Of a stretch of 33,738 bases of DNA, positions 1-8,036 are shown one piece after another. Source of the stretch: Candidatus Parcubacteria bacterium (lineage in GTDB: Bacteria; Patescibacteriota; Patescibacteriia; Buchananbacterales; SURF-54); the NCBI GenBank assembly GCA_003599635.1, contig QZIX01000015.1:1-33738 (forward strand). The letters are read 5' to 3'. The notes beneath the pieces were generated by a model. It had not been told where the DNA came from. It searched no databases and saw only the letters and a list, made by a program, of their open reading frames with translations. Made by a program: the position numbers and the translations under genes. The first letter of the stretch is position 1. Each line of letters starts with the position of its first letter.

Positions 1-26
1 AAACGAGCGTCTACGGCTCGTTTTTG
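1..26 (+). terminator. Intrinsic terminator-like hairpin AAACGAGC-GTCTACG-GCTCGTTT + T run
   Basis: 8-bp inverted repeat followed by T's; the upstream gene is outside the window. Confidence 0.6.
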
Positions 27-83
27 ACGAATAAACTCATGATAAAAAATAAAATCAGTCACTAACACTGATTTTCCCTAAAC

Positions 84-134
84 GGGTGAGCGGAATCCGC
101 GTACGTTTCACTTCGGCGGACGCAGTCGAACCGC
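84..134 (-). pseudogene. tRNA-Gly 3' remnant (T-arm) with 30-nt insertion in the T-loop
   Basis: cgggtgagcggaat + cgaaccgc match the 3' part of the complete tRNA-Gly at 263-334, interrupted at 97-126. Confidence 0.5.
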
Positions 135-148
135 ATTCTTACACACAA

Positions 149-425
149 AGCGGGTAACGGGAATTGAACCCGTATCTCCAGCTTGTCCCGCAACGATGAG
201 GCGATTTCGCCTTAGCGAAAGAGCCCATCTTGTTGCGAGGAATCCCGAAGTTGCACACTGAGAGCGGGTGAGCGGAATCGAACCGCCCTCCTCAGCTTGG
301 AAGGCTGATATAATAACCACTATACGACACCCGCTCTCAATGCGGGATCCATTTGCATACTTAGAAATAAAAATAACATTTTATGCGGGAGAAGGCTAGC
401 ATAATAGCCATTATACTATACCCGC
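149..425 (-). tRNA. Interrupted tRNA-Gly-like gene: 5' half 391-425 (35 nt), insert 186-390 (205 nt), 3' half 149-185 (37 nt)
   Basis: Joined halves give 72 nt with 7/7 acceptor pairing GCGGGTA/TACCCGC, anticodon stem CTAGC/GCTGG, loop CTTC|CAA, T-arm ACGGG-TTCAATT-CCCGT; similar to E. coli tRNA-Gly(UCC). Confidence 0.55.
263..334 (-). tRNA. tRNA-Gly(TCC), nested inside the interrupted tRNA-Gly
   Basis: Cloverleaf: GCGGGTG/CACCCGC, anticodon loop CTTCCAA, T-arm GGCGG-TTCGATT-CCGCT. Confidence 0.9.
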
Positions 426-562
426 TTTCTGTATAAGAATTTATTTTTAAAATTTTTTCAAACCTGCCTGTTCCGCCTTTCAGGAAAAGATTTACCATTC
501 TGACTGCTTTTCAATATATAAGCATAATACTTAACAAAAATTTAGCGGGACACCCGCCGAAA

Positions 563-1045
563 CTATTCCTTAAAACTTTTGGCGTAATCATCCAGATCCT
601 TGTCAAAAACCATAACAGCTCCCAATTGCAGATCCATTTTTTTTACTCCGCCGCTGTTTATTTCCAGAACAAATTTCGCCTTTTTATCCGGTGCGACAAC
701 CGGGCAGTTTGTCTGACACGGCTGATTGTCCTCTTTTATAAAAACAACTCTTCTTTCTTCGTCCAGCCAGATAAAATCCAAAGGCATTTTTGTTTTCTTC
801 ATCCAAAAGCCGTAAAAATCCGATTGTGGAAAAAGAAAAAGCATGCCTTTGTCCTGATCCAATTTTTCCCTGTTCATCAGTCCCAAAAACCTTTCCTGGT
901 CATCGTCGGCTATTTCAACCTTATAACAAATACTTTTATAACAAACCCAATTCATTGATCCGGGTTGGTTGTTTGCGGTTTGGTTTTTTTTACTGCAACC
1001 GGCAACTGTTAAACCCAAAAGCAAAAGCAGAATTGTTTTTTTCAT
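563..1045 (-). CDS. DUF192 family lipoprotein
   Basis: Signal peptide with lipobox (TVAGC) and DUF192 pattern FLGLMNREKLDQDKGMLFLFPQ...FWMKKTKMPLDFIWLD. Confidence 0.85.
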   Translation of the reverse strand: MKKTILLLLLGLTVAGCSKKNQTANNQPGSMNWVCYKSICYKVEIADDDQERFLGLMNREKLDQDKGMLFLFPQSDFYGFWMKKTKMPLDFIWLDEERRVVFIKEDNQPCQTNCPVVAPDKKAKFVLEINSGGVKKMDLQLGAVMVFDKDLDDYAKSFKE

Positions 1046-1050
1046 AAATT

Positions 1051-2019
1051 TTACAGCCAGCGCCGCCAGACAAAGATAGAATAAGACAGCCCCATAATTA
1101 TCAGGGTAAATCCCATTATATAATAAAAAACCCCGTCCTGTCCACCCCCCGGAAGCCCCACATTCATGCCGTAGATGCTGGAAATTATCGTAGGCAAAGT
1201 AAGTATAATGGTTATGGAAGTTAAAAATTTCAAAACTTTGTTCAGGTTATTGGTCAGTATTGTCGAATACGCCTCACGGATATTTTTTATGGTTTTGATG
1301 TTGGTATCGCAAAGTTCGATAACCTGCCTCATATCGACCAAAAGGTCTTCAATCAAGTCCTGTTCCTGTTCAAAAAGGCTGATAAACTTGCCTTTTAAAA
1401 TCTTATTAAAAATACTGGCGTTTCCGACAAGGGCTGAAATATAGTTATTCAAAATCTCCTCCCTTTCAACTAAATTTGTTATATCTGTATTTTTCAGTTT
1501 ATCAAGACGAAATCTCTGTTTATTAATAGACTTGGCTGATGACCTGATAAGATAATCATAGGATTTTACCGTTCTTTTAAAAACGTCAAACAAAAATTTA
1601 GGCCTGTTTTGAGTCTGAAAATCCTTTCCGCCCAAAAGGAAGCTGCCGATTATGTCATTTGGCCTGATACTGACGGTAATCAGATACTTTTGGGTTAAAA
1701 TAATGGTCAGGGGAATGGAAAAAAAACTTTCTTTTTCTCCTAAGGGGATCCTGATAATAATGACCAGGTAATCTTTTTCGGATTCTATTCTGGGCAGTTC
1801 GCTTTCATCTAAGGCATCTTCCAAGATATCCAAAGGAATATTTGCTTTTTCGCTTATAAACCTGATTTCCTGGGCAGTCGGGTCAACAACTCTTACCCAG
1901 CAGTTTTCGCTTAATTCGCCTACTTCTTTTAATTCCCGGTCGCGATGATTTTTTTTGTAAATTTTGATCATAAAAAATATACCGTCTGTAATTTTAAAAT
2001 AAAAATAAAAAATAGGCAA
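1051..2019 (-). CDS. corA: CorA-like divalent cation transporter
   Basis: C-terminal TM helices with YGMN motif (SIYGMNVGLPG); start may be the internal MIKIYKKN. Confidence 0.85.
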   Translation of the reverse strand: MPIFYFYFKITDGIFFMIKIYKKNHRDRELKEVGELSENCWVRVVDPTAQEIRFISEKANIPLDILEDALDESELPRIESEKDYLVIIIRIPLGEKESFFSIPLTIILTQKYLITVSIRPNDIIGSFLLGGKDFQTQNRPKFLFDVFKRTVKSYDYLIRSSAKSINKQRFRLDKLKNTDITNLVEREEILNNYISALVGNASIFNKILKGKFISLFEQEQDLIEDLLVDMRQVIELCDTNIKTIKNIREAYSTILTNNLNKVLKFLTSITIILTLPTIISSIYGMNVGLPGGGQDGVFYYIMGFTLIIMGLSYSIFVWRRWL

Positions 2020-2055
2020 TTCCTGCCCAAAACCTTATTCTTAATAATGATTTTT

Positions 2056-2808
2056 TTATTGTAAATTTAGTAGATGATCCAGCTTTTCCTTGTCAAAACC
2101 TATTATTAAATCCTCCCTGCCGTCTTTTTCAATTATAATTACCGGCACGCTCATTTGTCCTGTACGCGAAATCATTTCACCTGCTGCCTTCTCGTCGGAA
2201 GTCACGTCTTTTTCGACAAAATCAATATTTTTCTCGGCTAAATATTTTTTTGTCATCTGGCAATAAGGACAGGCGGCTGTCGTATAAACGGTTATTTTTT
2301 GATCTTGAGCCATAAATTTTTTTAAAGCGGCAAAATCCGCCATAAAACGCGGTCTGATTTTAGGAAAACGTCTGGCAGCCTGCGGGTGGTAGGTTATGAA
2401 ATATTTTATTTTCGGCAATCTGGGAATCTGCCGGGCTAAACGACCCATTAAAACGATAACTTTCGGCTTTATTATCCTTATCTGTAAAAAAAGATAGGGC
2501 AAACAGGCCTTGACCTCGTCTTTTTCAGGATAACGGTTTCGGGGGGTTTTATGCTTGACCACGCCCGTTATAAAAAGCTCACTCCGTTTTAAATCCGATT
2601 TTAAAAGCACTTCGTTTAAAAAAATTCCGGACAACCCCACAAACGGCCGGCCAGTTGCGTCTTCTTTTGCCCCGGGGTTCTGGCCGACAAGCATGATTTT
2701 AGCATTTTCGGGGCCTTCTCCGGGCACCGCTTTGTTGGCTTGCTGCCATAACCGGCATCTTTTGCAATTATTAATGGTGCGATTTAAATTTTTTAATCTG
2801 TCTGTCAC
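2056..2808 (-). CDS. Family 4-like uracil-DNA glycosylase fused to a C-terminal glutaredoxin domain
   Basis: N-term CKRC, VGQNPGAKEDATGRPFVGLSG, TYHPQAARR; C-term KITVYTTAACPYCQMTKKYL...SVPVIII. Confidence 0.85.
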   Translation of the reverse strand: MTDRLKNLNRTINNCKRCRLWQQANKAVPGEGPENAKIMLVGQNPGAKEDATGRPFVGLSGIFLNEVLLKSDLKRSELFITGVVKHKTPRNRYPEKDEVKACLPYLFLQIRIIKPKVIVLMGRLARQIPRLPKIKYFITYHPQAARRFPKIRPRFMADFAALKKFMAQDQKITVYTTAACPYCQMTKKYLAEKNIDFVEKDVTSDEKAAGEMISRTGQMSVPVIIIEKDGREDLIIGFDKEKLDHLLNLQ

Positions 2809-3545
2809 TTTTTTATCCGGCTTTTTAGATTCAGGGCATTCTTTACGGCATAGCCCTTATAGTCGTTATTGAAATAGCAGTAAACCTCTTTTCCGTCTTT
2901 TGACCATTTTTTGATTCTCTTCGACCACAAAATCAGTTCTTTTGGCGAATAATTCCCCCGGTACATTTTTTTCGGTCCGTGCAATCTGATATAAACCATG
3001 CTGCTTGTAACCCACAACGGAGCGGTGAAACCTAAACCGTTATAAATGCAAAACCCAGTATTCGATTCAGCCAGAACATTTTTCACTTCCCGGCAGAACC
3101 ATTCTCTGTTCCTAAACTCAATTACGGCTTTTATGCCCTTGGGCAGGGTATGGATGAACTTTTTAAAACGCTCCGTATCCTTTTTAAAGCCGGGTGGCAG
3201 CTGAAACAAAATCGGACCCAAATTATCTTTTAAAAATTTCACTCTTTGCCAGAACAATCTTGTCGCCTTGTCAGGCGTCTTTAGTCTTTTTATATGGGTG
3301 ATGTAACGGCTGGCTTTTACCGCAAAAACAAAATCTTTGTTAACCGTTTTTCTCCATCTGAAAAAAGAATTTTTTTCCGGCAGAACGTAAAAAGTGTTGT
3401 TTATTTCAACCGTGTCAAAAAAAAGGGAATAATATCTAAGCCAGTCTTGGACCGCAAAATTTACAGGATAAAAAACTTTTTTCCAATGGTTATAACTCCA
3501 GCCGGAAGTACCGATATGGATTCTGCCTGAATTTTTTGAAATCAT
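2805..3545 (-). CDS. DUF72 family protein
   Basis: IHIGTSGWSYNHWKKVFYP, FDTVEINNTFY, FAVKASRYITHIKRL. Confidence 0.9.
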   Translation of the reverse strand: MISKNSGRIHIGTSGWSYNHWKKVFYPVNFAVQDWLRYYSLFFDTVEINNTFYVLPEKNSFFRWRKTVNKDFVFAVKASRYITHIKRLKTPDKATRLFWQRVKFLKDNLGPILFQLPPGFKKDTERFKKFIHTLPKGIKAVIEFRNREWFCREVKNVLAESNTGFCIYNGLGFTAPLWVTSSMVYIRLHGPKKMYRGNYSPKELILWSKRIKKWSKDGKEVYCYFNNDYKGYAVKNALNLKSRIKK

Positions 3546-3802
3546 TTTTCATCCTTCTTTTTTTTCCGCCGCCATTTGTTTAAACCCAAAGTCGCCGCCA
3601 AAAGCAAAGTCACACCGGCGATTCCCGCCCAGATTTTTTTCTTTTGCCCTTCTTCCGCCTCGTCATATCTGCTTTTGGCTTCCTCAAGCCGGGCTTTAAG
3701 GCGCTCAACGGTTTTTTTCAGCTTCTCCTTGCTGCCGGGTTCAGTTTCATCATATTCTTCCGGGTCAGAATCGTTTTTTTTTCTTTTTTCAGCTCTGTTC
3801 AT
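3542..3802 (-). CDS. Small charged coiled-coil protein with one TM segment
   Basis: ORF overlaps the DUF72 start by 4 nt; coiled coil then hydrophobic stretch and KKKK tail. Confidence 0.55.
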   Translation of the reverse strand: MNRAEKRKKNDSDPEEYDETEPGSKEKLKKTVERLKARLEEAKSRYDEAEEGQKKKIWAGIAGVTLLLAATLGLNKWRRKKKKDEK

Positions 3803-3819
3803 ATATTATTGTTATTTAA

Positions 3820-4149
3820 TCAGATCGTCATCCATAAAGATATTACGGCAATTGCAAAACCTGAAATTACGTCATTCCACAGGGCATAGGGGCTTGAATA
3901 TCCTAAAACGAAAGGAGCGAATATAAGCCACGTACCCAACAGGACATTGACCAGTTTCAGATATGAATATTTTGACGGATAAAAAGACGATATTACCGTA
4001 AAAACAGAAATTACCAGTCCTATGGCTAAATCGTTGGGCATAGCCAAAAGATAACTATAACCGAAAACAAAAGGAGAAAAGAAAAGCCAGACGCTAAAGA
4101 TCAGAACTATGGCCGCACTGCTTGTCGTTATTTTCGATTTTTTTTTCAT
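3820..4149 (-). CDS. SPW repeat-like membrane protein
   Basis: Four hydrophobic helices, repeated pattern WLFFSPFVFGYS / WLIFAPFVLGYSS...WNDVISG. Confidence 0.65.
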   Translation of the reverse strand: MKKKSKITTSSAAIVLIFSVWLFFSPFVFGYSYLLAMPNDLAIGLVISVFTVISSFYPSKYSYLKLVNVLLGTWLIFAPFVLGYSSPYALWNDVISGFAIAVISLWMTI

Positions 4150-4175
4150 TTTCTTGCCTTTTTCAGCTTAAATCC

Positions 4176-4523
4176 CTACTCGCGGAAATCCTCCATTTCA
4201 AAAATTATTGCCAGTTTGCCTCTGGCCTCATCATAAGCCCGCTTAAGTTCCAAAATGCTTAACTGGGCATTTTCAATCAGTTCGGGTGATGCCTGAGCAA
4301 TATCTTTTTTTGCCGCCAGAACATTCTGTTCGGCGCGGGACTGGATTTTATGCAAATCATTCCGTATTTTGAGCAATCGTTCTTTCATTTCGTCATTACC
4401 GGCCGCTTTTTGGTTAACATTATCAAACAATTCAGTTATTTTTGAATTAATTTCCTCCAGCTGATATAACAACATTTTCATAAATATTTCGGTTATTTTT
4501 TCAAACATATCATTATGAATCAT
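4176..4523 (-). CDS. Hypothetical coiled-coil protein
   Basis: 115-aa ORF, heptad-like helical composition. Confidence 0.5.
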   Translation of the reverse strand: MIHNDMFEKITEIFMKMLLYQLEEINSKITELFDNVNQKAAGNDEMKERLLKIRNDLHKIQSRAEQNVLAAKKDIAQASPELIENAQLSILELKRAYDEARGKLAIIFEMEDFRE

Positions 4524-4571
4524 TTAGGCAATTAGCAGATTAACAAAAAAGAATTAACCTGTAATTAAGTT

Positions 4572-4603
4572 TAAAAAAAGCCCGGAACCGGCCGGTCCGG
4601 GCG
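4572..4603 (-). terminator. Intrinsic terminator downstream of the CAP-domain gene
   Basis: minus: GCCCGGACCGGCCGGTTCCGGGC followed by TTTTTTT. Confidence 0.8.
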
Positions 4604-4628
4604 TTAATAATTAATTTATTTTTGTTTT

Positions 4629-5384
4629 TTATTTTGGCTGACCGAAAAGTTCTACTGCCACCCAGCGATTTTTGCCTTTAAACATGCCATATCCCGCAGC
4701 CGCTCCCATTTCAGTGTATTTTGAATTTAACATGTTATGCCTGTGGCCATCGCTGTTATACCAGGCGGTTACCAGTGTTTTGTCATCTTTATAGCTGCCG
4801 TAAGCGATATTTTCGCCGACTCCATAATAGCTGTAGCCGGCGGCACGGATGGCCGCGGAAAATGTTTCGCCGGAAGGTGTCGTATGCGAAAAATATTGTC
4901 TGTCAAACATGTCTTTTACCCTTGCCTGAGCCGCTTTATCCAGTTTGGCATTTCTTTTTAATTCCGACTTGCCATTTTGTTTTCGATAGTAGTTTGTCCA
5001 GTAAACTATGCCCTCGGCGGAAAGGCCTGATGACGGCACTTCCGGCTGGGTCGGGGTCGACGGCTTTGGTTTTTCTTCCGGTTCGGGTTTTGGTTCGGGC
5101 GCGGGTTTTGGCGCAGGCGCGGGTTTTGGCTCGGGAGTTTTGGTTTCCGGTGTATCGGTTTTTAAATTCAGATTGTCGAATATTTTTTCACGCAAAACAT
5201 CAGCGCTGGTTCTTGACTGCGCCGCTTTTGACATGGCGTTTTCAAGTATTGTTTTTTGGTTTGCCGAAAGATCGATTTTTTTTGTCAAATCCTCTCTTTG
5301 AAAGGACGGACCGGAAAAGGAAGCTGCCGCGAAAATCGCCGTCAGCAAACCTACCGAATAGAGTTTGGTTTTTTTATTTTTCAT
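4629..5384 (-). CDS. CAP (SCP/PR-1-like) domain secreted protein with P/E/K-rich linker
   Basis: NYYRKQNGKSELKRNAKLDKAAQARVKDM...YFSHTTPSGETF...VGENIAYG...AWYNSDGHRHNMLNSKYTEMGA. Confidence 0.9.
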   Translation of the reverse strand: MKNKKTKLYSVGLLTAIFAAASFSGPSFQREDLTKKIDLSANQKTILENAMSKAAQSRTSADVLREKIFDNLNLKTDTPETKTPEPKPAPAPKPAPEPKPEPEEKPKPSTPTQPEVPSSGLSAEGIVYWTNYYRKQNGKSELKRNAKLDKAAQARVKDMFDRQYFSHTTPSGETFSAAIRAAGYSYYGVGENIAYGSYKDDKTLVTAWYNSDGHRHNMLNSKYTEMGAAAGYGMFKGKNRWVAVELFGQPK

Positions 5385-5565
5385 ATAGAGGCGATTATAA
5401 CAAAAAAAAATAAACGGTCAAAAAAAGACAGTTTATTAAATTAATTTAGGCAATAACAGTAATTTTTCCGGCTGCCGTGTGGATAAAAAATATTTTTTAC
5501 TGTTAATAAATCAACGGCTTCCGACTTGTTAACGCTTAGTTAACAGTAAAAAAACAGACTTTCCT

Positions 5566-6600
5566 TTAAAGCCATTTTCTCTTCTTGAAAAAATAAATCA
5601 ACACCGCCGAAATTAATAGACAAATAATCCAGAACCACAAATAACCGAATTTCCAGTTCAGTTCGGGAAAGTACCTGAAATTCATGCCATAAACGCCGGC
5701 GATAAAAGTTAGGGGTATAAATATGGAGGCGAAAATAGTCAATACTTTCATCACTTCATTCAGTCTGTTGCTGACACTGGACAAATAAATATCAATCATG
5801 CCCGAAACCATATCCCGGAATGTTTCCAGGGTATCTATCACCTGGATGGTATGGTCGTAAGCATTGCGGAAATATATGACCGTTTTTTTATTAATCAACA
5901 GAGACTCGCTTCTCACAATGCCGGCCAGAATTTCACGGACCGGCCAGACTGATTTTCGCAACGTCAGCAGCTTGCGTTTTAATGCATGGAGATGATGAAC
6001 GTTTTCCGGTCCGGGATCCTTTATAAGTTTTTCTTCCATAACCGAAATTTTTTCGCCGATCATTTCCAAAACCAAAAAATAACCATCAATTACCGCATCA
6101 ATCAAAGTATAAGTCAGGTAATCCGCGCCCATTTTCCTGTGACGCCCTGAAACATTTTTTATCCTTTCCCTGATTGGTCCGAATAAATCACCCGGTATAT
6201 CCTGGAAAGAAATAACGTAATTTTTGCCCACGACCAGACTTAACTGTTCCATTTTGTAATCTTTCTGCGCATCTAAATTGATCATTTTTAAAGAAATAAA
6301 AAAATAATCGTCAAATTCTTCAAATTTCGGGCGTTGGGCGTGATTTGAAATATCTTCTGAGGTCAGGGGATGCAAATCAAAACTTTTGCTTAACTTTTCA
6401 ATTAAATCGTTATTCGAGCATTCTATGTTGATCCAGGCGACACTGTCCCTGGCAATGTCTGACGGCTTACAGCCGTCAAAGCCGGATTTTTTTGTCTGGT
6501 AATTATCCTTGCCGTAACTGATAACTTCAACTTCTGTTTTACTGCAGCTTCGTCCCGCTGTTTTTTTTATTGACTGATCAGCTTTAGCTGTTATTTGCAT
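5566..6600 (-). CDS. corA: CorA family magnesium/cobalt transporter (second paralog)
   Basis: Full-length CorA architecture with AGVYGMNFRYFPEL and two C-terminal TMs. Confidence 0.93.
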   Translation of the reverse strand: MQITAKADQSIKKTAGRSCSKTEVEVISYGKDNYQTKKSGFDGCKPSDIARDSVAWINIECSNNDLIEKLSKSFDLHPLTSEDISNHAQRPKFEEFDDYFFISLKMINLDAQKDYKMEQLSLVVGKNYVISFQDIPGDLFGPIRERIKNVSGRHRKMGADYLTYTLIDAVIDGYFLVLEMIGEKISVMEEKLIKDPGPENVHHLHALKRKLLTLRKSVWPVREILAGIVRSESLLINKKTVIYFRNAYDHTIQVIDTLETFRDMVSGMIDIYLSSVSNRLNEVMKVLTIFASIFIPLTFIAGVYGMNFRYFPELNWKFGYLWFWIICLLISAVLIYFFKKRKWL

Positions 6601-6770
6601 ATAAGATATTATACTCCTTTTAAGCTATAATAGGCAAAAAAAATTTAACTGCCTTTTTTAGAAATGATGTTAGAACAAAAAAGACAATTAAAAAATTAAA
6701 AACCGCGTGAAAGACAGAAATAATCACGAATTATATGAAAACTATAATAGCGCAGAATATGAAAAAGGCC

Positions 6771-7277
6771 TTAATCAATTTTACAATTACCAAACAAAAT
6801 AATCCAAGACGCCAATTTACCGGCTGCACCCTGCTTGGATATGAATCTGAAAGTTTTGTCTTCTACCCAATAGAAAGTCTCTGAATAATCTTGTTTGCCG
6901 CAAAAACCTTTAATATCTGTGACCGTACAATCGTTTAATTGAACTTTGCCAAATCCCGGATAATTAGGGTCGTTATTTATTTTTTGTAATTCATTTTTTG
7001 TAACCGAATAAATTTTTTGTGCTTCTTCCTGGGTTTGAAATTTTTTAACCGTAAAGGCGAAATTGTTTGTCAGATCTTTTTGATAAACGTATCTGACAGT
7101 ATTTTCAGCCCGTTCAGTATTTGACAGTTTGAAATCCTCAACTGATTCAGGGAAAGCACAAACAACCTGACCTTGTTTTTCAGCATCTGAATTTTTATTT
7201 GTTGTTATGTTTTGATTGTTTGTACAACCTGCAATGAGCAACAAAACTATAGATAATACGATTTTTTTTAATTTCAT
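6771..7277 (-). CDS. Hypothetical lipoprotein
   Basis: Signal peptide with lipobox LLIAGC. Confidence 0.7.
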   Translation of the reverse strand: MKLKKIVLSIVLLLIAGCTNNQNITTNKNSDAEKQGQVVCAFPESVEDFKLSNTERAENTVRYVYQKDLTNNFAFTVKKFQTQEEAQKIYSVTKNELQKINNDPNYPGFGKVQLNDCTVTDIKGFCGKQDYSETFYWVEDKTFRFISKQGAAGKLASWIILFGNCKID

Positions 7278-7411
7278 AATTTTATCAACAATATAATTAT
7301 TTTAGAAGTATTTTATGAAAAATGCAAATAAAAACAGTGTGGTTAGCTGTTATTGATTATCATTTGATTATTAAACTACTGGTATATCGAAACTGCTCAC
7401 TTTCATAAAAA

Positions 7412-7485
7412 TCGGGGTAGTCGGACTTGAACCGACAACCTCCTGCTCCCAAAGCAGGCGCTCTAGCCAGTTGAGCCATACCCCG
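7412..7485 (-). tRNA. tRNA-Pro(TGG)
   Basis: Cloverleaf CGGGGTA/TACCCCG, CCTGC-TTTGGGA-GCAGG, GTCGG-TTCAAGT-CCGAC. Confidence 0.95.
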
Positions 7486-7497
7486 AAGATAGTAAAG

Positions 7498-7557
7498 GGC
7501 CTATGGCTAATAGCTGTTCGCAATCCGCAATAGCTACAAGCCATAAGCCGCTTGCTA
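7498..7557. repeat. Degenerate 7-nt-period array (atggcta-atagctg-ttcgcaa-tccgcaa-tagctac-aagccat-aagccgc)
   Basis: Read directly; the two halves are inverted relative to each other. Confidence 0.55.
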
Positions 7558-7560
7558 AAA

Positions 7561-7632
7561 TGCCGAGGGGCGGAATCGAACCGCCGACGCAAGGATTTTC
7601 AGTCCTTCGCTCTACCTCTGAGCTACCTCGGC
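7561..7632 (-). tRNA. tRNA-Phe(GAA)
   Basis: Cloverleaf GCCGAGG/CCTCGGC, AAGGA-CTGAAAA-TCCTT, GGCGG-TTCGATT-CCGCC. Confidence 0.95.
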
Positions 7633-7682
7633 AAAATTTACTGCCTGATATCTTATAATTAACAACTCTGTCCGGCGTTGAA

Positions 7683-7770
7683 AGCGGCGACTGGAAGAAT
7701 CGAATCCCGTAAAATTTCGCTTACGCTCAATTTACGGGACAAGCCTAATGACCTCGTCATTATCCCGAAA
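7683..7770 (-). pseudogene. tRNA-Ile-like 3' remnant interrupted by a palindromic insert
   Basis: minus GATAATGACGAGGTC identical to the tRNA-Ile anticodon loop/stem, then an insert containing CCCGTAAA...TTTACGGG, then GGATTCGATTCTTCCAGTCGCC. Confidence 0.5.
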
Positions 7771-7817
7771 ATGCTTGAACATACCCGGGACAAGTCAACT
7801 CCGTCTTTCATTAAAAG

Positions 7818-7891
7818 TGGGCGCGTCAGGAATCGAACCTGAGACCTCGTCATTATCAGTGACGCGCTCTAACCAACTGAGCTACGCGCCC
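7818..7891 (-). tRNA. tRNA-Ile(GAT)
   Basis: Cloverleaf GGGCGCG/CGCGCCC, CGTCA-CTGATAA-TGACG, TCAGG-TTCGATT-CCTGA. Confidence 0.95.
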
Positions 7892-7896
7892 ATACG

Positions 7897-7978
7897 CCCA
7901 CTTCTGGTGCGGGGTGAACACTCTAACTCGCCTCGCTTTCAGCATATAACGAAGCGGGCCAACTGAGCTTGTCGCCCT
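7897..7978 (-). pseudogene. tRNA 5' remnant with ~30-nt insertion in the D-loop
   Basis: minus GGGCGACAAGCTCAGTTGG + insert + GTTAGAGTG, no matching 3' half adjacent. Confidence 0.45.
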
Positions 7979-8036
7979 AAACTATTTAAAAACCCAAAAC
8001 TTACAAAATACAGTCTACACTATTCAGGCAAAAAAA

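Noticed and set aside
108-320. 70-aa minus-strand ORF in the ORF track
   Set aside because: Reads through tRNA-Gly and tRNA fragments (e.g. GSIPVTR from T-arms); not a protein gene.
186-390. Group I intron in the interrupted tRNA (as in tRNA-Leu UAA, U34/A35), which could make it tRNA-Val(TAC)
   Set aside because: No P7/P3 core visible in 205 nt and most of it is a complete tRNA-Gly; body sequence matches tRNA-Gly better than tRNA-Val. Kept only as an alternative.
4721-5413. 230-aa plus-strand ORF antisense to the CAP gene
   Set aside because: Low-complexity antisense reading of the P/E/K linker; the minus frame has clear domain homology.
7371-7966. ORFs 7371-7592, 7659-7853 and 7748-7966
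   Set aside because: Translations of tRNA genes and fragments (typical GASGIEPETSSLSVTRSNQLSYAPI tRNA read-through); not coding.
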